Source: a virus. Taken from it: a stretch of DNA of 37,657 bases. The stretch spans positions 1-37,657 of IMG/VR virus record IMGVR_UViG_3300025122_000060; one strand, written 5' to 3'. Below, piece after piece: positions 25,901 through 32,832 of this stretch; within the stretch, counting starts at the first letter, position 1; each line of letters opens with the position of its first letter. A model generated the notes under the pieces. That model did no database searches, had not been told where the DNA came from, and was given only the letters and a program-made list of their open reading frames with translations. Position numbers and translations under genes: made by a program.

Positions 25901-28900
25901 TGATAACCTTTACCTGTATTTTTAATATCTGCAATAGGTGAAAGCCATCCATAAGAAAGGGCATAAGAACTTGAACTTTCTGCGGCAGATCCCGAAGAAA
26001 CATCATCAACAGAAAATTGACCAGCAGCATCAGATCCGGTTGTGGTTTCAAAATCCCAATGAAGTGCAAGAGTTTCCATTTCTGGAATTTGTTTTACCGA
26101 ATTTGCAAAATCTGGAACAACATGGGGATCAAGCGTAAAGCTTCCTGATTCTGTGATATATGCATTTTTATAAGGATTTTTTGTTCCAAAACTAGAAGGA
26201 TCTCGTGCATGTACTCTTAGTGTTTCATTATCAAGATAGTTCATCCAACAACGCAAAGAAGAAATCTTAGCGTCGGAATATTCTCTAAGAGCACCAGTAA
26301 AATCAGTTCGATGTGCTCCAACAAAAAATCTCTTTGAACCAGTCAAGAAATGATAGCCGTATGAAGCAGCTGTAGTCGAACTTGGTCGCGCAGTACCACT
26401 TGAAAATGTACCAGTAACTGTAAATTCATTTTGGATTGTATCTGATATTGCATTATATCCCGAGAATATAACTTCGTAGTTTGATCCGCTGGCGCTGCCT
26501 GTTACTATTCCACTTCCACTAACTGTATTAGCATAAGGCCAAGTGATTGGCTTTATTCGAACACTCAAGTTCCATCGACTATTATCATAAACATCATTAA
26601 ACAAGCTGCTTGTTAGTGTTGGAATGACACACGGAGCTGTTCCTGTAAGTTGAAAATGAGCCGAAGTTGAACCAGTTTTTGGTGTAATTGCCTGAACTTG
26701 AAAGTTTGCTACATCAGATCCCGCCCACGTAAAACTATCGGCATCACCAAAACCAACCTCATGAGCACCAAAAATAGAAGCTGTTAAGAAATCTTTAAAA
26801 TAATAGTTTCTTGAAGTTCTTCCAACAGGTTTGGGAAATATTGCTTCTACCTGATAGGTGTTGCCCCTATATCTCATTTCAGTTGAAGATGATAAATAAG
26901 AACGAGCATTGCGAGCATCTTCACTAGCAGTTTGTTGACAAACTGTTGCTCCTATTCTATTTTTTGCATTAAAATCCGCATATCTTTTTCTAATGATAGA
27001 AGATTCAAAGTTGTTTCTTATTAAATGTGTAGTATTGTTGCCATAAAGGTTTAATTTAACCAACCTTTCATCAATCCCATAACATCGAAGCATATTTCTA
27101 AAAGATTTTTCTGTTCCTTTAGATTTAAGAATAACGGGAAGATTATTATAGACATTTTGATATATTCTATTTTTAATTTCATCTAACTTTGTATTGAAGT
27201 TTCTAAGATCATCACGACTACCCAAGCTTTCCAATAAGGATGCATCAGCGAAAAGTTCTTCCATTTTAACACCCATGGATTCAACCAATCTATTTGTAAA
27301 TGGGTAAGGTTTAAAACTGCCACTAGTATATGCATTGTCTTTTATTCTCGGCAAAGAATCTATTTGTAGTTGCAACGTATCAAAATAACTACCAATAATC
27401 TGACACAGCTTAAGAAGAACTTCTCTATTGTTTTCTAAATCATCTTCACGAATCCAACCGGGAAGTGTGTGAAAAATAGAAGAGTTGTTATTAAAATCAT
27501 AATACTCTCCTTCATCCTTTTTTGTTTCTAAAGTTCCTGAAACTATTGGATGATCTGAATATAAAATCGGATCTTTGAACTCTGCCAAAGACGCACTACT
27601 TTCAACTATTGCAGATCCAGTTGAGCGAGATCCAACAGCATATCCTGTCCATACTCCATTTGAAACTCTACCAGAATAATCTAAAACTGTTTCATCAAGA
27701 GTATCTGTGCTGGAGGTGTTATAAATGCCTTCATTAAATTTATAATAAACTCCCAAGTCTACAGGATTACCGGGGCTATATTTTGCCGAACCTGTTCCTT
27801 CTCTGGAAAAATCGGTGTTAGTTCCACCGCCAACCTGTGTAAACCAATATTTACCAATCTCAGTTCCTGTTCTTGCTTTTTTCCAAAACCTAAGTTCATC
27901 AATCGAAGAAGTAAGAGAGCCACTAAATTGATCGGCTTGAGTTCCTAGTGTACCGCCTCCCGAAACTGGCGCAACAAGGGAACCAATTTGTCCGATCATT
28001 GCTCCGGTTAAAGCTCGAACAGTAGAGCCAGAAGTAACTGTGGTTTCTAAAGTTCCATTACGATAAAGTTTGCACTCCATTGCACTTCCAGTATTTTGAA
28101 GACTGATTGCATAGTGATTCCAACCACCCATAAGTGATGTGCTAGAGCTTACGCCAATCCCTGTTTCATTTAAAAATGCTCCAGATAAACGAGCTTTCGA
28201 AAACCCATCAGTTCCAGAAAGAAGTGTAACATTAAAAAATTGAAACAAAGAATCAGTTGGACCACCGCCAGATAATTCAACTCGGAATCGTCCATAATCA
28301 TCATTTCCCCAAGATGAACTGTTCCAAACATCAAAAATTACCTGTTTTCTTGATTGTGCTTCTATATCGAATGAAGATCTAGACATCCAAAACTCAAGAG
28401 TAATACCATAATTGCCACTAATCTCAAGATTAGATTCTTGTCGTGTACTTGCTTTATAAACATTTGCACCCGTAAAATTTAATGCTAATGTTCCTGTACC
28501 ATTATAGTTTGGCGAACGATGTGGTCCACCTTTAAAAAATATGCCTTCCTTAGTTGTAGAAGCATCATGATTAATATATCCTTTGTCATCAACTTGGGAC
28601 GCCGCACCAGCAGTTTTGCCTAGTTTTACATAACCTGTTGTTCGAGGATAAAGATTGTCAAATACATATTTATCTAAATAAGTTCCACTTAGTTCCCATT
28701 CAATCTTTTCTTTGAGAGAACCATCGTATGGATATTCACTATAAATATATCTATAAGAGTCTTCGTAATATTGTTTTGCTGAACCGTATCTGCAAAAGTT
28801 AGAAGCTGTAAGAAAATCTACATGAGGTACAAATCTTCTTTGATTTTCAAGTTGTTTTGCAACATAATCAGCTGATTCAACTTCTCTACCAACAGAATTA

Positions 28901-28965
28901 AGAGTGGCAGACGCAACAATCTTAGATGAAAAAGAATCTTTAAAATAATCTTTACTACTTGGCAT
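19906..28965 (-). CDS. 3019-aa tail/baseplate protein with two LamG-like domains
   Basis: One uninterrupted frame of 3019 codons. Residues about 165-385 form a LamG/concanavalin-A-like domain (YGITLEFWMSRS, WNHYAISLQ, SIDELRFWKKARTGTEIG). A helical part at about 500-640 (ENNREVLLKLCQIIGSYFD, LPVILKSKGTEKSFRNMLRC) resembles the phage tail protein I pattern of a KGT-x4-hydrophobic helix. A second LamG-like part ends near 925 (RFFVGAHRTDFTGALREYSD, SSLRCWMNYLDNETLRVH). Another helical part follows (about 1085-1200), then a very long Ser/Gly/Tyr-rich beta region. The C-terminus has VEHTLDKQDLADIWQGVMP and PDYSYNWPYDFFSL, shared, as I recall, by large proteins of uncultured phages. It should carry wedge-like and carbohydrate-binding functions in one chain. 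There is no clear Shine-Dalgarno in the 16-nt gap before its ATG. Confidence 0.85.
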   Translation of the reverse strand: MPSSKDYFKDSFSSKIVASATLNSVGREVESADYVAKQLENQRRFVPHVDFLTASNFCRYGSAKQYYEDSYRYIYSEYPYDGSLKEKIEWELSGTYLDKYVFDNLYPRTTGYVKLGKTAGAASQVDDKGYINHDASTTKEGIFFKGGPHRSPNYNGTGTLALNFTGANVYKASTRQESNLEISGNYGITLEFWMSRSSFDIEAQSRKQVIFDVWNSSSWGNDDYGRFRVELSGGGPTDSLFQFFNVTLLSGTDGFSKARLSGAFLNETGIGVSSSTSLMGGWNHYAISLQNTGSAMECKLYRNGTLETTVTSGSTVRALTGAMIGQIGSLVAPVSGGGTLGTQADQFSGSLTSSIDELRFWKKARTGTEIGKYWFTQVGGGTNTDFSREGTGSAKYSPGNPVDLGVYYKFNEGIYNTSSTDTLDETVLDYSGRVSNGVWTGYAVGSRSTGSAIVESSASLAEFKDPILYSDHPIVSGTLETKKDEGEYYDFNNNSSIFHTLPGWIREDDLENNREVLLKLCQIIGSYFDTLQLQIDSLPRIKDNAYTSGSFKPYPFTNRLVESMGVKMEELFADASLLESLGSRDDLRNFNTKLDEIKNRIYQNVYNNLPVILKSKGTEKSFRNMLRCYGIDERLVKLNLYGNNTTHLIRNNFESSIIRKRYADFNAKNRIGATVCQQTASEDARNARSYLSSSTEMRYRGNTYQVEAIFPKPVGRTSRNYYFKDFLTASIFGAHEVGFGDADSFTWAGSDVANFQVQAITPKTGSTSAHFQLTGTAPCVIPTLTSSLFNDVYDNSRWNLSVRIKPITWPYANTVSGSGIVTGSASGSNYEVIFSGYNAISDTIQNEFTVTGTFSSGTARPSSTTAASYGYHFLTGSKRFFVGAHRTDFTGALREYSDAKISSLRCWMNYLDNETLRVHARDPSSFGTKNPYKNAYITESGSFTLDPHVVPDFANSVKQIPEMETLALHWDFETTTGSDAAGQFSVDDVSSGSAAESSSSYALSYGWLSPIADIKNTGKGYHFPASDTGSISREFVNVARQVPPDVLNSHNMIELVDSNDDVLFTRETRPISHYFAAEKSPYAILSDEIIKVFATIRDFNNLIGEPVNRYRMEYKQLEKLRELYFSRIKNDTIDFEKFVDYYRWADDSISKMVTQLFPASADFSKKLRTLVESHVLERNKYWTKYPTLEMRNYELETVAKSAGAVDLGVGASLPALPFSPPSQNTNCWWWKYLADRKDYISSGDAAVDADRQLIHSSTLSAYNRRYWNAPVLIKSQYPRAIRGGSNFESQKKLDYIENELRRPWSGGRKIQIPNSGGIQFKTVCYDIKKPNAKSRIDFALRDTAASDAFDDKSKGASLARFSLYSASVDEFKDNVLQGFISGSPPKPFVNFVKYARITNYHDDSYGIGEVPMQGPFTERHVGGRQVRHANINTASNDTIKTRAESVYMSFGGSGYLVQFTNGGLFASNQRYPNAIYYRDEYAKRPLNIRNIKWGTSSAVVGNYQNDYEILQTAGRSENNRFFVRNEGFTPATASSTFVSGIVDFAIPRNDLTGSGKSIIVQRFSAPGGPETMARGVMDIYAGEYSVYNTLNYRNLIVRNALHGWYKENAGQFGIDPTGAAGDGTVPADHATNANNYNTIAAYHKINRNSKIVGALSAYYDNDYEGTLSRSIDYDNWYIHRPIPRSANQYSWITASISGSFTDTFEYVSNFSIPSGSTSRTASMPSFISESVIGSAYGAECIQNYGHYSASVQGNSGLSNFIPNDFVGLNINIFEPLTSSTRFLGFPSTNNILAYLNSNIVEGTSEADTGKADVFNGIITHRNGVWGYPSWKQLRVGENPIARYQKNNNIISLYANGQLFSRKVPVVQSRDGTKDAGTVVKFLQPFKSRTNFSINKHVVTASLVEPPVTFKYKPLNTTIEHVNSLGKCVTLRHSFGNNLVAFANPQINNILGINEKEDANNQNYSRIRQLYDKSFVDAPRAILKKFSYKEVVYPRDVNTGIAEQRGRTSYAEVDGVGVNGYDRTVLNRRTFWRDNLSDRIRSTSSGAPMPLNSLGYADVGAANVWPIETMKQNQFCVATIVSSRSGELVRTPWNSAKSAIHGPMFFTSSDVSNTALIYGNATYPTASQMYHWPHVSAPIAENAPQWHTNLLAKKNPWFDSYEDYAQDIRSIAKNYTVIPEFRISKNIDYYINDHGGDFRESNNKFLSLDGASITSSATQTAGTSESEWPLNENFFKDYSNTDFQKYFGKFETDAALNKVTLKCNVVKKLLPYSGFYPMLRCMQLGSILSKSVGDHIGGVNWANGDIKTNNGSTDGVELSGALAIQSLMQPFFAPGIVYNTIKSGIAVDWPVYTGSLTAVISSSVDAGDTGIFYGSSLASGSNYRIPFESLFAFKDHIPVSSSNGESKIALITCEVGAEGVGGSTGNYGRLPFFDWDGQIRPTFEMATNNFFAEVPNFFLKNKSFTTITSKPENEFSTFISGNLYTMDVFLRMPNSGANRTVMFEGYGALGAGTAMEAGSDPGGRNNTQPLEWRGRWYGPNVLYTSSFWVGDSEGKYRVSQDPTTAPYTPPYFYGKSIATVKYVADGTEGGAGTLNKILSKATLSYSNPELENVFNRKITAAGTIVDNRTKPAFQTAMMVSSSLNLLGKTRLKQIEYNLNSTSEKSYIPVSAKDPSDSSFDAWVISPKFETPILNFAKDKWSCITAGSYEMPRGMWTGYGDFCTGSQGLFMGLEETYPALPTGNSQGTTGYTGSLVQTCGFKSKQMEQKVGEIADRKVISEALVAIPYLEYPITNPDSSYAKSIEEPIYDRYFFTLAGQDKHDSRRIYETTKQNVLNGNEPLAGLEFQPSGTVTQTSISDLVTKLDKYVVPPNMNYDLYEDIEPFIMYILDVEHTLDKQDLADIWQGVMPKISLTAEKDSAEVKHEMAPWEFFGGKRIPKDVKWMVFKIKRKAEINYFKMTADSSDDDRFKFNFKNNEGKTPDYSYNWPYDFFSLIELAQLETENEFKERRDSDNTSGECS

Positions 28966-28981
28966 GACTTATCATTCTACT

Positions 28982-30616
28982 TCAAACATTAGAATTAGTT
29001 TTTTCTATTTTAAACTTAAAATCTTCAGTTTGCTCCTGATAACTGCCATTTAGATAATAACAAAATTTAACTCCGTAAGCATATCCAGGCTCCAACAACT
29101 TCATATCTAAATCAAAATAACTACCAGATACATCATAAGAAAGTCTTGTGTGATTTAAACTACCAGTTCCAAAGCCAACAACAACATGATTATCAACAAC
29201 CCTATAAATTTTAAAATAAGCATCCTCAACTATTGAAGTTTCAATTTCTGTTGATGCTTTAGTATAAATAGTTGGATTCCAGTTTCTTTGGCGAGTGAAC
29301 AATCTAAATCTAGCCAACTCCCTGGAGTGATACGAATCTTTAAGATTTGTAATTGTTGTTACATAATCGGGTACTACAAAATATGCTGGCGTATCAAATG
29401 TCTTTGGTTTTACCGTGCCGGTGTGATAATAAATTTTGTTTGATGTGTTTCCTTCACCAGCCGAAGCAGTCCACCACTTGTCATATACATATGTAGTGCC
29501 TGTTGCAATTGCCATTGAAGCAGAATAAATTCCAGTTGATACTTTACCTCCAGTTATTGCTTGATAAATACTATCGACATATGGCCAAGTTTGAACTCTT
29601 TCGCCAGTAGCATCTGATTGTGCATCATCTGACGCAGATGTATGCACGGTTACAAAAATTTTATCTGTAACAGTAGTAGCAAGATGAGCAAGATCTTTGA
29701 GCTGACCTCTTACATAGTTGTAAAGATAAAGAGTGTTTAAGTTATCAGCTGCACTTACATTAGAGCTTGAAAGCATAAAATCTCCTCGATGATCTTTTCT
29801 AGAAGAATTCCAACGAGCTTCAATAGCTGGTCGTTTAAAGAAATATTCACTACTTCTTGCTGAAAATCTTTTTGTATAGTAAGAACGTGCCGAACTGCTT
29901 TCTTGACTTGCTGTTAAATAAGCAATCACTCCATAGTTAGGAAAACCGGGATTTCCAGCTGGATTCTCTCCGCTTGTGCCAAGAATCCATTGTTCGACCA
30001 ATCCAGTAATATCAACGGATAAATCTTCTGTTCCATCTTCAAAAGAAGCAGAATAATTAAATTCGTTATATCTCGCTGATGCGCCTGCCGGTCCTGGAGC
30101 CATCCAAGATGCACTAAGAATACTTCCGCCTGTGGTTGTAACTTTGTTTCCGGCTTCATCTGCAACTGTCCAAATGGTGCCTGCTTTTCTTTTCTCCCAG
30201 TTAGAACCTGTTCCATCGTAAGTAAGATCTTTATAGTTATCTAAATCAACTCCAGAACCTTCTTCCCATGATTGTGAAAGAGGAGCAACAATTATCTTAA
30301 AGTTTCGAGGAAGTGTTTGATCGTGTCTAACATTATAAAGATTTAAGAAAAAGTTGACACTACCGCTAGCCGGAATATTCCCGTTTGTTCTATCTTTTTG
30401 AATATTTGAACCAGTTGTATCGGCTGTCAAAACTGGAAACTTTAAAAGAACTCTGCTTTTTTCAATTGATGCGCTGTTTGCCTGACCATAAATAGAAAAG
30501 ACTTCTAAACTATCAGCAGCCCCCATATTACTTCCAGTTGCTCGTGTTTGCATATCTGCTTCATAAGCATTTGTGATTGTGGTATCAGCAATGGATGTAT
30601 ATTTTTTAATAGACAT
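28982..30616 (-). CDS. Virion protein with DNRLRE-like domain
   Basis: A 544-aa product. Residues 1-270 follow the DNRLRE domain pattern: ADTTITNAYEADM (10-22), SRVLLKFPVL, LSQSWEEGSGVDL, then DLSVDITGLVEQWILG and a late FFKRPAIEARW. DNRLRE domains are beta-sandwich modules best known from secreted bacterial surface proteins. The C-terminal 270 residues form further beta-rich modules (ARFRLFTRQRNWNP, VVDNHVVVGFGTGS, DLDMKLLEPGYAYGVKF). Its ATG shares the A of the upstream TAA (TAATG), with AGAGG upstream. The first five residues (MSIKK) equal those of the preceding gene. Placed between a gp6-like wedge protein and the giant LamG protein, it is most likely a baseplate or fibre-attachment component. 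Confidence 0.8.
   Translation of the reverse strand: MSIKKYTSIADTTITNAYEADMQTRATGSNMGAADSLEVFSIYGQANSASIEKSRVLLKFPVLTADTTGSNIQKDRTNGNIPASGSVNFFLNLYNVRHDQTLPRNFKIIVAPLSQSWEEGSGVDLDNYKDLTYDGTGSNWEKRKAGTIWTVADEAGNKVTTTGGSILSASWMAPGPAGASARYNEFNYSASFEDGTEDLSVDITGLVEQWILGTSGENPAGNPGFPNYGVIAYLTASQESSSARSYYTKRFSARSSEYFFKRPAIEARWNSSRKDHRGDFMLSSSNVSAADNLNTLYLYNYVRGQLKDLAHLATTVTDKIFVTVHTSASDDAQSDATGERVQTWPYVDSIYQAITGGKVSTGIYSASMAIATGTTYVYDKWWTASAGEGNTSNKIYYHTGTVKPKTFDTPAYFVVPDYVTTITNLKDSYHSRELARFRLFTRQRNWNPTIYTKASTEIETSIVEDAYFKIYRVVDNHVVVGFGTGSLNHTRLSYDVSGSYFDLDMKLLEPGYAYGVKFCYYLNGSYQEQTEDFKFKIEKTNSNV
30602..30615. repeat. 14-nt direct repeat at gene starts, copy 1
   Basis: TTTTTTAATAGACA recurs exactly at 32401-32414. 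Both copies encode the N-terminal MSIKK of consecutive genes. A short exact match at two starts can come from common descent of the leader region or from chance in AT-rich DNA. Confidence 0.4.
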
Positions 30617-32415
30617 TATTTAATATTTCCTCTAATATCTTGAGCTGGAAATTTTACTTCCATAACAACATTATCTGGCACACTAATAAATCTTCCATCT
30701 GGTGATGTTGCTCTTTCTAAATTAAACCGAGTTAGTGAATAGGCATTTCCAAATTTCTGTTTAACTCTCACACTAACAGTATCTACTACACCGGGCACCC
30801 TATTAAGTAAACTATAAATATCGGTTATAGAGAACGATTCTCCAATTTCCATTTTTCTATCATAGTAATTTGCTAAAACGGATATAGCTCTATTTAAAAT
30901 TTCAAATTTATTGCTCTCTAAATCTCCAACAATAACAAAGTCGATTCCAATATTAACAATTTTTGCATCAATAATATCAACAGTGTCGTTAATCATTCTG
31001 CCTTGATTTAACCATGTTTTCAAGTTTTGCTTAACGGTAGAATTTGTTTCCTCTAGAGTGTTGGAATCAGATTCCGAAACAACATAAACATTTAGATTTC
31101 TCTTAAAAGAGTCAGGATCTCTAATAATATTTGCCCTTTTAACTGCTCCAAACTCAGGAGGCATGGCATAAATCATACTTTGGTAATCTCTTTCTGTTAC
31201 AGCTCTCCTTTGCGATGCAAAACTATCAGATATTCGAGTTTTTAATTCCCGTACCGAAGGTGAAGAAACATCACCATTTATTGGAGAAGCATTAGAAACT
31301 TCCAAAGAAGCAATAACATCACTTGCTTTAGCCGGTGTAATCAATGTAATATCTGTAAAATCCACAATAGGATCAACTATAGTGGTCAAAGATTGAGCAG
31401 CCACATTAACCTCGGGAGTTGTATTCGCTCGATAAACAACCGTTATCTCTGTGTTTGCTGGGGCTATACCTAAAGATGGAGTTCCAATCAAATTGGTTGG
31501 ATCAAACGAAAGTGATGAAATAAATTCCCTACCGTGGTAATTTACAATAGTTCTGCTTGGATCAGTTAATGGATCGGACGTTGTGTCTGTTGAATTACCA
31601 GCACCGAACTGTAAAAATACTGTATCCTCAAGTTGTTCTGCAATATATCTCCTTGGAACAATAAAGGGTTTTAAAGTCGAAGGAACATTTGCGCGATTTG
31701 TGTCGTAGTTTTTAACAGCCGAATATACTACGTCCTGCGAAAGATAATCAACCCTAAAATAGTTATTACCCTCAGAATCTGTTACAGAAAGAATTTCTGT
31801 TATATTCTGACCCTGAAGTTCTATTCTTAGAAACTTTTCAAAATCTCCAACAACTATTCTCTCGCTTCTTATTTCACCAGATAATACTTGACCACTAGCT
31901 TTAATAGCATAATGTGTTGCTAAACCTGTATTTGCATCTTCTCTTGCAATAACAACATGATTATCTGGATTTGCAAAATTAACGTCTTCGTTTAAGATAA
32001 ACCCAACACCACCTTGAGATGATAACAACGTTCCCTTTCTTAAAGTTGGGATATAAGTTGTGTCAACACCTAATCCAGCTGTCGTTCCAGGAACAATTAC
32101 AAAAAAATCTACAATACCAAAAGATGAAGGATTTCCTCTAAAGTTATATCCCAGTTGTCTTCCAAGCTTTAATACATTATTAAATTCTATTGCAGTATCT
32201 AAAAATGATTCATTTGCATTATAATCTACATAAAATGAAAGCATGTCTCCAATATATGAAACAGTGTCCAACATTAAAGAGCCAAAACCCGCTTCATTAA
32301 AATCCTTGTAAGTGCTAGGATAATACCTTTTGGCATACTGAACCAAGTCGCTTTTAATTGAATTAAAATCGCGAGATGTATAATTGATTGCAGGGTAATG
32401 TTTTTTAATAGACAA
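30616..32415 (-). CDS. gp6: Baseplate wedge protein, T4 gp6 / baseplate J-like
   Basis: A 599-aa product starting at TTG (32415-32413), with GAGGAAT upstream; an in-frame TAA a few codons before rules out a start further upstream, and the next residues SIKKHYPAINYTSRDFNSIK match the typical start of gp6-like proteins. DFNEAGFGSLMLDTVSYIGD (38-57) is the family hallmark. The J-like part includes KTRISDSFASQRRAVTERDY and FGAVKRANIIRDPDS, and the C-terminal domain has YYDRKMEIGESFSITDIYSL. In T4, gp6 forms the dimeric ring that holds baseplate wedges together, so this gene shows that the phage has a contractile tail. It directly follows the gp25-like gene, the usual neighbour. Confidence 0.93.
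   Translation of the reverse strand: MSIKKHYPAINYTSRDFNSIKSDLVQYAKRYYPSTYKDFNEAGFGSLMLDTVSYIGDMLSFYVDYNANESFLDTAIEFNNVLKLGRQLGYNFRGNPSSFGIVDFFVIVPGTTAGLGVDTTYIPTLRKGTLLSSQGGVGFILNEDVNFANPDNHVVIAREDANTGLATHYAIKASGQVLSGEIRSERIVVGDFEKFLRIELQGQNITEILSVTDSEGNNYFRVDYLSQDVVYSAVKNYDTNRANVPSTLKPFIVPRRYIAEQLEDTVFLQFGAGNSTDTTSDPLTDPSRTIVNYHGREFISSLSFDPTNLIGTPSLGIAPANTEITVVYRANTTPEVNVAAQSLTTIVDPIVDFTDITLITPAKASDVIASLEVSNASPINGDVSSPSVRELKTRISDSFASQRRAVTERDYQSMIYAMPPEFGAVKRANIIRDPDSFKRNLNVYVVSESDSNTLEETNSTVKQNLKTWLNQGRMINDTVDIIDAKIVNIGIDFVIVGDLESNKFEILNRAISVLANYYDRKMEIGESFSITDIYSLLNRVPGVVDTVSVRVKQKFGNAYSLTRFNLERATSPDGRFISVPDNVVMEVKFPAQDIRGNIK
32401..32414. repeat. 14-nt direct repeat at gene starts, copy 2
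   Basis: TTTTTTAATAGACA, identical to 30602-30615, at the start of the gp6-like gene. Confidence 0.4.
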
Positions 32416-32446
32416 TAGATATTCCTCTTTTTAAATAATTAGTAAA

Positions 32447-32830
32447 TCATACGCTTATTTCTAAAATGTCTGTCGTTTGTAAAGACGGAATGGCATATTT
32501 TATATGTATATTTAATGAATTATCTGCCCTTAAATCGTTTTCTGGATTGGGAAAAATATCAATCGACACTATTTGTACAAACGGCATATATTTTCTGGTT
32601 TGCACAGAAATCCGATCTATTATTGCTTCACGCAAATTATATGTGTCGTTTTCAAACAAAAAGTTTCTAAGACCAACTCCAAAATCTGGAATCATCATTC
32701 TTTCTCCCGGCGCAGTTAAAACTAAATTTTTAAAGTTTTGTCTAACTAAAGCTACACGATTTTTAATAAGTGTGTAAGCTCCATCAACTGTATTAATATT
32801 TAATGGTAATCTGGGTGTTAAACCTGCCAT
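32447..32830 (-). CDS. gp25: Baseplate wedge protein gp25/GPW-like
   Basis: A 127-aa product of the size expected for T4 gp25 and P2 gpW relatives. The hallmark LVLTAPGERMMIPDFGVGL (37-55) is followed by RNFLFE and an amphipathic helix (NLREAIIDRISVQTRKY), then strands ending IKYAIPSLQTTDILEISV. These proteins sit in the inner baseplate next to the tail tube/sheath start and help trigger sheath assembly. A strong AGGAGG precedes the ATG by 6-7 nt, inside the end of the upstream giant gene, with a 2-nt gap between genes. The gp6-like gene follows after 31 nt, which matches the conserved wedge gene order. Confidence 0.95.
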   Translation of the reverse strand: MAGLTPRLPLNINTVDGAYTLIKNRVALVRQNFKNLVLTAPGERMMIPDFGVGLRNFLFENDTYNLREAIIDRISVQTRKYMPFVQIVSIDIFPNPENDLRADNSLNIHIKYAIPSLQTTDILEISV

Positions 32831-32832
32831 TT

